Source: DASQDN01 sp963833675 (lineage in GTDB: Bacteria; Acidobacteriota; Terriglobia; Bryobacterales; Bryobacteraceae). Taken from it: a stretch of 64,000 nt of DNA. A program made the translations under genes and the position numbers. Numbering within the stretch: the stretch's first letter is position 1; each line of letters begins with the position of its first letter. Under the pieces are notes generated by a model. It saw only the letters and a list, made by a program, of their open reading frames with translations. It was not told where the DNA came from and did no database searches. Below are positions 16,845 through 25,547 of the stretch, one piece after another. The stretch spans positions 62,001 to 126,000 of the forward strand of contig CAWHYW010000034.1 of the NCBI GenBank assembly GCA_963833675.1. The letters run 5' to 3'.

Positions 16845-18662
16845 ATGGCTGCAAGCCCAAATACATTTTGGGGTGGCTGGCGGGAGCGCATTCGAGCGCT
16901 TCGGAATGTCCCACCGCTCCTCCTGATCGTTTGGCAATCTGGTCCGACGGTCGTTGCAAGTGGACTGGGTTGCCGGGTCCTCGCGTCGCTGATCCCAATC
17001 GCGATGTTGTGGGTTTCAAAGCAGATCCTGGATGCGGTTCAAATCCATTTCAGCGGCAAGCCTTTACCGGAGCATTTCTGGTGGCTGGTTGGGGCGGAGT
17101 TTCTGCTCGCCGCCACCGGCGCCGTTCTGGGCCGGACCGCTGGATTTTTCGATGCCCTGCTTGCCGACCGCTTCACCCGGCATGTCAGCGTTGAAGTAAT
17201 CAAACACGCATCCCGGTTGGACCTCGCGTCGTATGAAGATCCCGTCTTCTACGACAAGCTGGAGCGGGCTCGGGTACAAGCTACCGACCGGATTGCAATG
17301 ATTAACGCGATCGGCGCCCTGATCCAGCAGTTCATCGTCGCTGTCAGCCTGTCCGCCGGCATCTTTTGGTTCTCTCCGTGGCTTCTGCTTCTGCTGATCG
17401 TTGCAGTAGTTCCCGCTTTCCTGGGAGAAAGCCACTTCGCATTTCTCGGGTATTCCTTAAACATTCGCCAGACTCCTGTGCGCCGTCAGTTGGATTATCT
17501 GCGCGTGCTCGGCGCCAGCAAAGAGTCTGCTAAAGAACTAAAACTCTTCGGCCTCGGGGATTTCATAACAGACGAGTATGCCCGGCTCGCAAACAATCTT
17601 TATGATCAGAACGTCGCGCTGGCTCGGCGGAGGTTGTGGGCGGGCGCCTTTCTGTCTCTTTTAAGCACGGCGGGTTACTACGGAGCCTTCGCATACGTTG
17701 TCTATCGGACGGTATCCGGAGACCTCAGTTGGGGAACGCTGCAGTTCCTGGCCGGCGCCATCGCCGGAGCGAGCAACAATATCCAAACCATTTTCTCGAC
17801 ATTCTCGAGTATTGCCGATCAATCTTTGTTTCTTACGGATTTGGTCGAATTCTTCCAAGTCCAGCCGACGGTCGCCTCCAAGCCCGACGCGATTCCTGCG
17901 CCGCGACCGATTCGCGATGGTTTCTTGTTCGAGAATGTCTCCTTTTCCTATCCGGGAAGTCCACGCCGAGTGCTTGACCACCTCAATTTACGAATCGAAC
18001 CCGGCGAACGGATCGCCCTAATCGGCGAGAACGGCCAAGGCAAGACCACGATCGTCAAATTGATCACTCGTCTCTACGACCCTACTGGCGGTCGTATTCT
18101 TCTCGATGGCGTTGATTTGCGCGATTACAGCATCGAAGACCTGAACCGCGAGATCGGCGTTATCTTTCAGGATTTCATGCGCTATGAGATGACTGCCCGA
18201 AGCAACATCGCCGTGGGGCGCATTGACAATGAGTCGCAAGCGGACATACAGCAAGCCGCAAAGAAGAGCTTGGCGGATGCAGTCATTCGCCGACTGCCGA
18301 AGGGCTATGAGCAACTTCTCGGCAGACGCTTCGAAGGCGGCCTCGACCTTTCGGGCGGCGAGTGGCAGAAGGTTGCGCTCGCGCGGGCCTATCTGCGGGA
18401 TGCGCAACTCCTGATCCTGGATGAGCCGACGGCAGCGCTGGATGCCCGCTCTGAATACGAGGTCTTCCAGCGTTTTGCCGAGCTTACGCACGGCAAAATG
18501 GCTCTTTTGATCTCTCATCGTTTTTCCACCGTTCGCATGGCAGACCGTATCGTCGTGCTCGAGAACGGAAACATTGCGGAGCAGGGCTCGCACGCACAAC
18601 TCATGGCGTTGAGCGCTCGTTACGCAGAGATGTTCGAATTACAAGCTGCAAGTTACCGGTGA
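16845..18662 (+). CDS. ABC exporter, fused membrane and ATPase domains
   Basis: 605 residues: about six membrane helices in the first 330 residues, then an ATPase domain with Walker A (GENGQGKTT), Q-loop (GVIFQDFMRYEM), signature LSGGEWQK, Walker B (LLILDEPTAALD) and the switch His (LISHRF). It works as a dimer and exports a lipid, peptide or glycan. The next gene, a cyclic beta-1,2-glucan synthase-like protein, starts at or within one codon of this stop. In Rhizobium and Brucella the equivalent pair (NdvA/Cgt with NdvB/Cgs) makes and exports cyclic beta-1,2-glucan, so this is probably the NdvA counterpart. That assignment rests on context. Confidence 0.85.
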   Translation: MAASPNTFWGGWRERIRALRNVPPLLLIVWQSGPTVVASGLGCRVLASLIPIAMLWVSKQILDAVQIHFSGKPLPEHFWWLVGAEFLLAATGAVLGRTAGFFDALLADRFTRHVSVEVIKHASRLDLASYEDPVFYDKLERARVQATDRIAMINAIGALIQQFIVAVSLSAGIFWFSPWLLLLLIVAVVPAFLGESHFAFLGYSLNIRQTPVRRQLDYLRVLGASKESAKELKLFGLGDFITDEYARLANNLYDQNVALARRRLWAGAFLSLLSTAGYYGAFAYVVYRTVSGDLSWGTLQFLAGAIAGASNNIQTIFSTFSSIADQSLFLTDLVEFFQVQPTVASKPDAIPAPRPIRDGFLFENVSFSYPGSPRRVLDHLNLRIEPGERIALIGENGQGKTTIVKLITRLYDPTGGRILLDGVDLRDYSIEDLNREIGVIFQDFMRYEMTARSNIAVGRIDNESQADIQQAAKKSLADAVIRRLPKGYEQLLGRRFEGGLDLSGGEWQKVALARAYLRDAQLLILDEPTAALDARSEYEVFQRFAELTHGKMALLISHRFSTVRMADRIVVLENGNIAEQGSHAQLMALSARYAEMFELQAASYR

Positions 18663-21600
18663 TGTTGATACACCAAAAGATAGTAAACTTACCCATACCC
18701 GAACCTCAGGACATTGACTTGTTGCGTCTGGCAAGTGCCGGGCGGCAAATTGCCAAGGGGCTTAGAATTGAGCCGCCGTCTAGCGCCGCCGCTTCAATCA
18801 TTCGTCACAGGGCGCATGATGCCGAAGTGGGGAATCCGGCATTCCTTCAAAACGGCGAAGATGGATGATGCCAACGGAAGATGGCTGCTGGAAAATTACC
18901 GGCTCGTTCGGACGGCTCTAAAGGAGATTCGAACATTAGCGCCATCCTGTCGCGAATATCGCACGGCAATCATCGAAGGTTCGTCCGAACGGCGGCCTCT
19001 TCCGCTCCCATATATAGTCGCTCAAGCATATCTCGGTGCTGGGTTCGATTTCGTCACCGAAGACGGTCTGACTGCTTTTCTGCGTGCATTCCAGGAACTC
19101 CATGTTCTGGAAATGGCGGAGCTGTGGGCGTTGAAGCCGGCCCTGCAGATGCTGCTTCTGGAACGTATTGCTCCTGCGGCTGAGACTTCCGGCGTATCGC
19201 TTCCCGTGTTGCTTACCAGCTTGCGAGTTGTCGGGGATTGCCAGTGGAAGGAGCTATTCGAGTCCGTCAGTGTCGTCGACGCGATTTTAGCTCGCGATCC
19301 TGCCGCGGTTTTCTCTCGAATGGACTATGCCAGCCGCGATTATTACCGAACTCTGATCGCTGAGCTTGCGCACAATTCCGATGCTTCCGAAACAAAGGTA
19401 GCGGAGACGGCGGTTGCGCTCGCTGCCGCTTTCAAAGATAGTGAGCGGGAGCGACATGTCGGTTACTGGCTTCTGGATTCGGGTCTGCAGCGGCTTCGGC
19501 AGGATATCCGCTATCGTGCTCCGCTCTCTGGTCGTGTGCTCGATTTCATACTTCGCTGGCCGCAATCCTTTTACCTGATCGGCATAGAGGTTTTGACTCT
19601 TTTGATTGTGGTCACGCTGCTGGAATGGCCGCAATCCGTCATCCCGACCCTGACGGCGCTTATTCTGCTGATCATTCCCGCTACACAGGCCGCGGTAGAT
19701 TTCATGAACAACCTGACGAGCTACCTGGCGCCCCCGCGCTTTCTACCCAAGCTCGATTTCAGTGAAGGCATACCGGCCGATTGCGCCACTATGGTTGCGG
19801 TTCCGACGCTGTTGTTAAAGGAGAAGCAGGTCCGGCAGTTGGCGCTTGATTTGGAAATTCGCTTCCTCGCGAATCGGGATCCCAACCTTTATTTTGCTCT
19901 TGTCACGGACTCGCCAGATGCGAGCGAACAGCAGGAGGAACGTGATCCTCTCGTGGAGGTCTGCATTAGCCTCATCGAAGATCTGAATCGACGATATCCG
20001 CGAACCGGCGGCGGGACGTCTTTCTTTCTCTTTCACCGCTATCGGATCTATAACCCTTCCGAAGGCCGTTGGATGGGTTGGGAGCGGAAGCGCGGCAAGT
20101 TGCTGGACTTGAATCACCTGATGCGCGGTGGATTTGATAGTTTCCCGGTCAAGGTTGGGGATCTTAGCGTTCTGCCCGGCATTAGGTATGTGATCACCCT
20201 TGATTCCGACACTCAGCTACCCCGAGACGCGGCCCAGCGGCTCGTCGGCGCGATTGCACATCCGCTGCATCGTGCCGTAATCGACCCCTCCACCAAAATG
20301 GTTGTGGCGGGATACGGCATTCTCCAGCCGCGGATTGGTATCAGCATACAATCGGCATCCAGCAGCCGGCTAGCTAGCATCTACTCCGGGCAGACAGGCT
20401 TCGACATATACACACGTGCGGTCTCAGACGTTTATCAGGATCTTTTCGCAGAAGGTATTTTCACCGGGAAAGGGATCTACGATATCGACGCCCTGGCCGC
20501 CGCTCTCGACGAGCGCTTTCCCGAAAATGCGCTCTTGAGTCATGACTTGATCGAAGGCGCGTACGCTCGCGCCGCGCTCGTGTCCGATATCGAGTTAATC
20601 GACGACTATCCGTCGCATTTCAGCGCCTACAGCCGGAGGAAACATCGCTGGGTCCGTGGCGATTGGCAGATTATGCGCTGGCTTTTGCCTCGTGTGCCCG
20701 ATTTTCATCGGCGTATCATCGCGAATCCGATCAGCCTGATTTCCCGATGGAAGATCCTGGACAACCTGCGTCGCAGTCTGCTGGAACCGGCTACTCTTGC
20801 GCTCCTCCTCGGCGGTTGGTTATTTCTCCCAGGAGATCCCGGCTATTGGACGCTGGCGAGCATATGCATCCTGCTGACCCCGGTTTGGGCAGGCTTATTC
20901 TTTTCGATTCTGCGCGCGCCCTTGGGGTCGCCGGCGTTCATGGCTTGGATCAAGGACACGTTCGAGACATTTTTCCGCGGACACATCTTTGCTTTCCTGC
21001 AGTTGCTTTTTCTGCTACATCAGTCGATGCTGTCGCTGGACGCGATTTGGCGCTCAATCTCTCGCGTATTTGTAACGAAGAAGCGGCTCCTCGAATGGGA
21101 GACTGCCGCCGAAGCCGAAGACGCTAAGCGACGAACTTCCACCGTGGATTCTTATCTTGCCTGGTCGCCGCTCATGGCCGTAGGTTTTGCTTTGCTGGTA
21201 TGGCTGGTCCGGCCGGCGGCGCTGCCCGTTGCTGCGCCTATCCTGTCGATGTGGTTCGCCGCGAGATTCCTGTCAGCATGGCTCAATCGGGCGCCGCGAA
21301 CCGGTCACCGTCAGCTCGCGCAGACCGATGTCGACTTCTTACGCGATACCGCCCTGCGGACCTGGCGTTACTTCCAGGAGTGGTCATCGGAGGAGACCAA
21401 TTGGCTGATCCCCGACAATGTACTCGAAAACGGAAAATCCGTACCGCGTCTTTCTCCAACAAATCTGGGCTTTTTATTGGACGCGCGAATTGCCGCAGTC
21501 CATTTTGGCTACCTCACGATTCCGGAGTTCGCCGATCAAACCCTGAACACACTTCGGTCTGTGCGTAAACTCCCGAAGCACAAGGGCCACATATTTAACT

Positions 21601-22823
21601 GGTGCTCAAACGAAACATTGGGCCCGTTGGATCCACGCTTTGTCTCCACGGTCGACAGCGGAAATCTGGCGGCTTGTCTGTGGACCTTGAAACAAGCCGC
21701 ACTCTCTTTCACAACGAAAGCTCCTTCTGATGAAACACTCTGGAGCGGCATCGTGGATATCGTAAAAGAAGCATCGCCGGAACTGGATCTGCATCTGCAA
21801 AGGCCTGATTGGCAGGAGAACCTGCCGGTGCTCGAACAAGTCGCAAATGGCCTTCTCGCGCGTGTCCCAGAGCACGAGGCTTTTTGGGCGCGCGAGCTCG
21901 TCAACCGGGTTCAGCAAACAAGAGCGTGGCTGGAGCATCGCTTGACCGATGAGTTGACGGCACAGTTGAAGGCAATCGCGGAGGAGTGCGACCGGCTCGT
22001 CACAGAGATGGATTTCGGCTTTTTGTTTCACCGCCGGAAAAAGGTCATGTCGGTAGGTTTCGATGTCAATACCCAACGACTTGAACCGTCAAGCTACGAC
22101 CTTCTCGCGTCGGAGTCGCGAATAGCGAGTTTTGTGGCTATTGCCAAGGGAGATGTACCGCAAGAAGCGTGGTTCCATCTCGGACGCCGGCACACTCTGT
22201 TCTCCGGCCGGCGCGTGCTCGTGTCATGGACAGGCACGATGTTCGAGTATCTTATGCCCGCGTTGTGGATGACCCATCACCGGCACACCATCATGCAGGA
22301 CAGCATGGAAGCGGTAGTGGAGATTCAGCAAAAGGTTGCGCGTAGCAGGCGGATACCTTGGGGGATCTCGGAATCCGGTTCGGCCGCCGAAAACGGTGAA
22401 GATTATGGATATCACGCGTTCGGTATTCCGGAGCTTGCGATGAAGCGTCCCGATTCGGATCTGCACGTCGTTTCGCCGTACTCTACCTTTCTGGCGCTGC
22501 CTATTCATCCACAAGCCGCAGTGAACAATCTGCGGGAAATGGTTAAGCAAGGCTGGTTCGGCCGCTGCGGATTTTATGAAGCCATCGACTATCGTAAAGG
22601 CCATCCCGAAGTGGTTAGATCCTGGATGGCACACCATCAGGGCATGAGTTTGCTTGCGGTCTGCAATTTGCTTTTTGACGAGCCGATACAGCAGTATTTC
22701 CATGCCGAGCCTCAAGTTCTGGCGACAGAGCTATTGCTGCATGAACGTGTACCGAGCGTAATCTCGATCGAGCGCGAAGAATCTCCGGCGCCTCCACCGC
22801 TGGCGGCGGAAACCGCGGCTTGA
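18662..22823 (+). CDS. cyclic beta-1,2-glucan synthase-like protein (GT84 plus glucoamylase domain, no GH94; frameshift near 18860)
   Basis: The protein has the conserved N-terminal block (GRWLLENYRLVRTALKEI, LPLPYIVAQAYL), membrane helices near residues 275-340, a GT84 domain (TLDSDTQLPRD, LLSHDLIEGAYAR, HRWVRGDWQ), more helices, and a glucoamylase-fold domain (FNWCSNETLGPLDPRF, VSPYSTFLALPIHP, SWMAHHQGMSLL). It ends twenty residues after this domain, so the GH94 phosphorylase that makes up the last third or more of known ~2800-residue synthases is absent. The frame opens at 18714, but a second frame from ATG 18662 (overlapping the ABC stop) reads a plausible start (LIHQKIVNLPIPEPQDIDLL) and joins at GAAGATGGATGATGCC if one base is removed (span 3n+1). 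Otherwise the start is ATG 18861. Confidence 0.82.
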
Positions 22824-22829
22824 GCATCG

Positions 22830-24437
22830 TCAGCGTTTTGCCACGACCAACGTTAGGTCGTCTGCAACCGCCGCGCCGGCACTGAAGTCAGACACGGCGC
22901 GCGTGATCGCTTCCACTATCTCGTCCGGAGGTCGTTGCCGATTGAGTCGCACAATTTCGGCTAACCGGTCCTCTTCGAACTCTTCGCCAAGAGGATTGGT
23001 CGCCTCTGTCACTCCGTCGCTATAGAGCACGAGAACATCGCCCGGTTTCAACTGCACGCGATATGATTCGTACTCAGCCGAAGGCATGATTCCCATCAGC
23101 AGTCCGCCGCCTTCGAGTCGCTCGATTGTGCCATTTGCGCGCGCGACCATCGGCGGATTGTGGCCGGCATTCGCATACGTGAGTTCACCCGTCCTCGGAT
23201 CCAGAACGGAGAAGAAAAAACTGATGAATCGGTTGGCCGGACAATTCGCTGCGGTCGCGCGATTCAATCTTGTCATCATCGACGCCACATCAGGTGGATC
23301 TTCAGCAAGCACCCGGACACGAGCCTGCAGGCTGGTCATCAGGAGCGCTGCCGGCATTGCCTTCCCGGAAACGTCTCCTAAGGCAATGGCGACACGTCCG
23401 TCAGGATAGGGAATGAAATCGTAATAGTCTCCCCCCACCGTGCGACACGGCGCATTGTGTCCGGCGAGTTCGATCCCGTGTACGGTCGGAGCCTGCGCAG
23501 GCAGGAGCCCTTGTTGAATTAATGCTGCCTGGTCAAGATCTTTTGCCAGAATTCGCTTGGCCTGTTCTACCTCGATCAGGCGCGCGTGCTCGATGCGGAT
23601 TGCCGCTACGTTGGCCAGCACGGTAAGCAGGCTCAGGTCTTCTGCCGTGAACTCGCGGAGTAGTGATGGTGAATCGACGTAAATCAGACCCAACACATTT
23701 TCCTTGGTCTGCAGCGGCGCCGCCATTAACATGCGTACCTGCTGTTGCACCAGGCTGTGCATTGCCCGGAATGCCTCGTTAGCCTGAACATCGTTGACCA
23801 GAATGGATTCTCGTTGTTTCAGGACGCGATCTCGAACTCCGGTGCTGATCCGAAAATTTTCACCCCGCGCTGCACGAGGCACGAGAGAGTCTCCTTCCGA
23901 TGCGAGCAGAACGCCCCTCTCTGCCTGGACGGAATCGACAGCAAGATCGAGAATGAGAGTGAACAACTCTTCCAACGGGCGGTGGCTGGCAAGTTCCTGA
24001 CCAGCGCGAATCAAAACATCAACGCGATTTGGCGCGACGGGTCGGTCCGGCGAAACCGCGTGGGTAAGATCGGTAGCGAATGTGGCGGTTCGCGCGCGCT
24101 CTTCTCGCCCCTCGAAGACCACGACTGTCCGCTCGAACTTGCGGCTGGGAGCGTCGAACACGACGGTTAAATGACCCGCGAGGATCTGATCGCCGGGTTT
24201 CAGAGGAGTCGGGCCGTTAATCCGGCGTCCATTTACGACCGTGCCGTTCTTGCTTCCCACGTCAACGACACGCCAGCCGCTTTCATCCCGTTCAAACACG
24301 AGGTGTTGGCGCGACAGTCCATTGTCTTCGGGGAAAGCAAGGTCGTTCGTCGCGGAACGGCCAAGCGCGACGCGCTGACCTGCAAGTTTCACCGGTGTGG
24401 ATTGCCCATCGGGTGTCGTGATGGAGAGCTCGGGCAT
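22830..24437 (-). CDS. FHA-GAF-SpoIIE (PP2C-type) serine phosphatase
   Basis: 535 residues. An FHA domain (GRSATNDLAFPEDNGLSRQHLV, then VGSKNGTVVNG) binds phosphothreonine; a GAF domain at about 140-290 senses a ligand; a SpoIIE-type phosphatase domain follows with GGDYYDF, LGDVSGKAMPAAL, YANAGHNPP and LYSDGVTEATN, whose aspartates bind two metals. This layout is typical of RsbU-like phosphatases that act on anti-sigma-factor antagonists. It has no visible partner here. Its ATG lies nine bases after the TadA stop, suggesting co-transcription. The C terminus stops six bases from the end of the convergent glucan synthase gene. Confidence 0.92.
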   Translation of the reverse strand: MPELSITTPDGQSTPVKLAGQRVALGRSATNDLAFPEDNGLSRQHLVFERDESGWRVVDVGSKNGTVVNGRRINGPTPLKPGDQILAGHLTVVFDAPSRKFERTVVVFEGREERARTATFATDLTHAVSPDRPVAPNRVDVLIRAGQELASHRPLEELFTLILDLAVDSVQAERGVLLASEGDSLVPRAARGENFRISTGVRDRVLKQRESILVNDVQANEAFRAMHSLVQQQVRMLMAAPLQTKENVLGLIYVDSPSLLREFTAEDLSLLTVLANVAAIRIEHARLIEVEQAKRILAKDLDQAALIQQGLLPAQAPTVHGIELAGHNAPCRTVGGDYYDFIPYPDGRVAIALGDVSGKAMPAALLMTSLQARVRVLAEDPPDVASMMTRLNRATAANCPANRFISFFFSVLDPRTGELTYANAGHNPPMVARANGTIERLEGGGLLMGIMPSAEYESYRVQLKPGDVLVLYSDGVTEATNPLGEEFEEDRLAEIVRLNRQRPPDEIVEAITRAVSDFSAGAAVADDLTLVVAKR

Positions 24438-24446
24438 CGTTCAAGT

Positions 24447-24893
24447 CTAACGTCGCACGGAAAAGAATCGTTGCAACAACAGTGTGGCTTCCGCCGCGCA
24501 CAGGCCTTCGGAAACCTTCACCTTATGATTCAGCAAGTCGGAGTCGGCGAGGCGGAACTTACTGCGGACGCCACCGAAGCGGAGGTCTCTGGCTCCAAAT
24601 ACCAGCCGGCTGATACGCGCGTGCACCAATGCTCCGGCGCACATGATACAAGGCTCCAGCGTTACATAAAGCGTCGCTCCGACAAGCCTGTAGTTGCAAA
24701 GATTTTTCGAGGCCTCTCGTATTGCAATAACTTCTGCGTGGGCTGTCGGATCCATATGGGCGATCGGCGCATTGTAACCCCTGCCGATGATCTCGCCTTC
24801 AAGTACAATAACCGCGCCCACCGGCGCTTCACCGATATTCCCCGCCGCTGATGCTAAGGCAAGAGCCTCTCGCATGAAGTATTCGTCGGTCAC
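24447..24893 (-). CDS. tadA: tRNA adenosine(34) deaminase TadA
   Basis: 148 residues from a GTG start. The deaminase signature is intact: HAE (His52, Glu54) and PCIMC (Cys82, Cys85), which hold the catalytic zinc, plus the N-terminal MREALALASAAG and FGARDLRFGGVRSKFRL blocks typical of TadA. It deaminates A34 to inosine in tRNA-Arg(ACG) and is usually essential. It precedes the FHA-SpoIIE gene by nine bases. Confidence 0.93.
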   Translation of the reverse strand: MTDEYFMREALALASAAGNIGEAPVGAVIVLEGEIIGRGYNAPIAHMDPTAHAEVIAIREASKNLCNYRLVGATLYVTLEPCIMCAGALVHARISRLVFGARDLRFGGVRSKFRLADSDLLNHKVKVSEGLCAAEATLLLQRFFSVRR

Positions 24894-24921
24894 AGTGGGG
24901 ACGAACCAGTCATCCGTGAGA

Positions 24922-25488
24922 TTAAACGTCCAGGCAATGAGAATGGGCGTCCATCAGCGAATCCGGCAGGTAGCGATGCCGGCCAATGTCGAGGGCGTAT
25001 GTGCAAAGAAGAGCAACCGAGTGCGTTGCTATCATCTCATTCCACAACTCTTCCAGTCGGGCCGCAGCGAGTACGTCTGCCCGCCACAGCAGGCTCACCA
25101 TCTCCCCAAAAAACCGGAGCCTTCTCCCCGCTCCGTCTGGGCTGCCCTGCTTCGCCTTTTCGATCAATTCGCCAACCGTCGAGCGGAAAAGCTCAGGCTC
25201 CGGCATCCCCTCTCTCATGAATCGAGCTAAAACATCCTGAGCCACCGCGCATATAAATTGGTTGGTCTGCTGCAGGCGTTTGATGTCGAAACCCTCTGAA
25301 TGCAGTCTTTTCTTAATCGAGTCGCAATGTGGCTCGGTTGCAATAATGACTATCGCTTCGCCTTTGTCAAGCCCGCTTCCCGCAAATATTGCTACTGCAT
25401 CGACGATACGCTGCTCGTCGGTGTAGGGGTAAACAATATGGCCGCATGGATGGGGTTCCTTCAAGATCGCGATGCTCTTGGGACTCAT
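24922..25488 (-). CDS. MEDS-domain (DcmR-like sensory) protein
   Basis: 188 residues from an ATG at 25488 with CGGAG five bases upstream; a GTG ten codons earlier is weaker. It matches the MEDS domain: HIVYPYTDEQRIVDAVAIFAGSGLDKGEAIVIIAT, then LFRSTVGELIEKA and RRLRFFGEMVSLLWR and a final LCTYALDI. This ATPase-like RecA/KaiC-related domain is found in methylotroph and oxygen-sensing regulators, usually fused to a kinase or DNA-binding domain. Here it stands alone, so it may pass a signal to a separate partner. It lies between the helicase and tadA on the same strand. Confidence 0.8.
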   Translation of the reverse strand: MSPKSIAILKEPHPCGHIVYPYTDEQRIVDAVAIFAGSGLDKGEAIVIIATEPHCDSIKKRLHSEGFDIKRLQQTNQFICAVAQDVLARFMREGMPEPELFRSTVGELIEKAKQGSPDGAGRRLRFFGEMVSLLWRADVLAAARLEELWNEMIATHSVALLCTYALDIGRHRYLPDSLMDAHSHCLDV

Positions 25489-25547
25489 ACAAACTCCGAG
25501 AGGCGAATCCTCATTCACCTCACGTTACATATTAGATGCTTCCTACG

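Noticed and set aside
24171..24851. 226-residue plus-strand open frame
   Set aside because: Covers the complementary strand of tadA and the FHA gene, which have clear family motifs.
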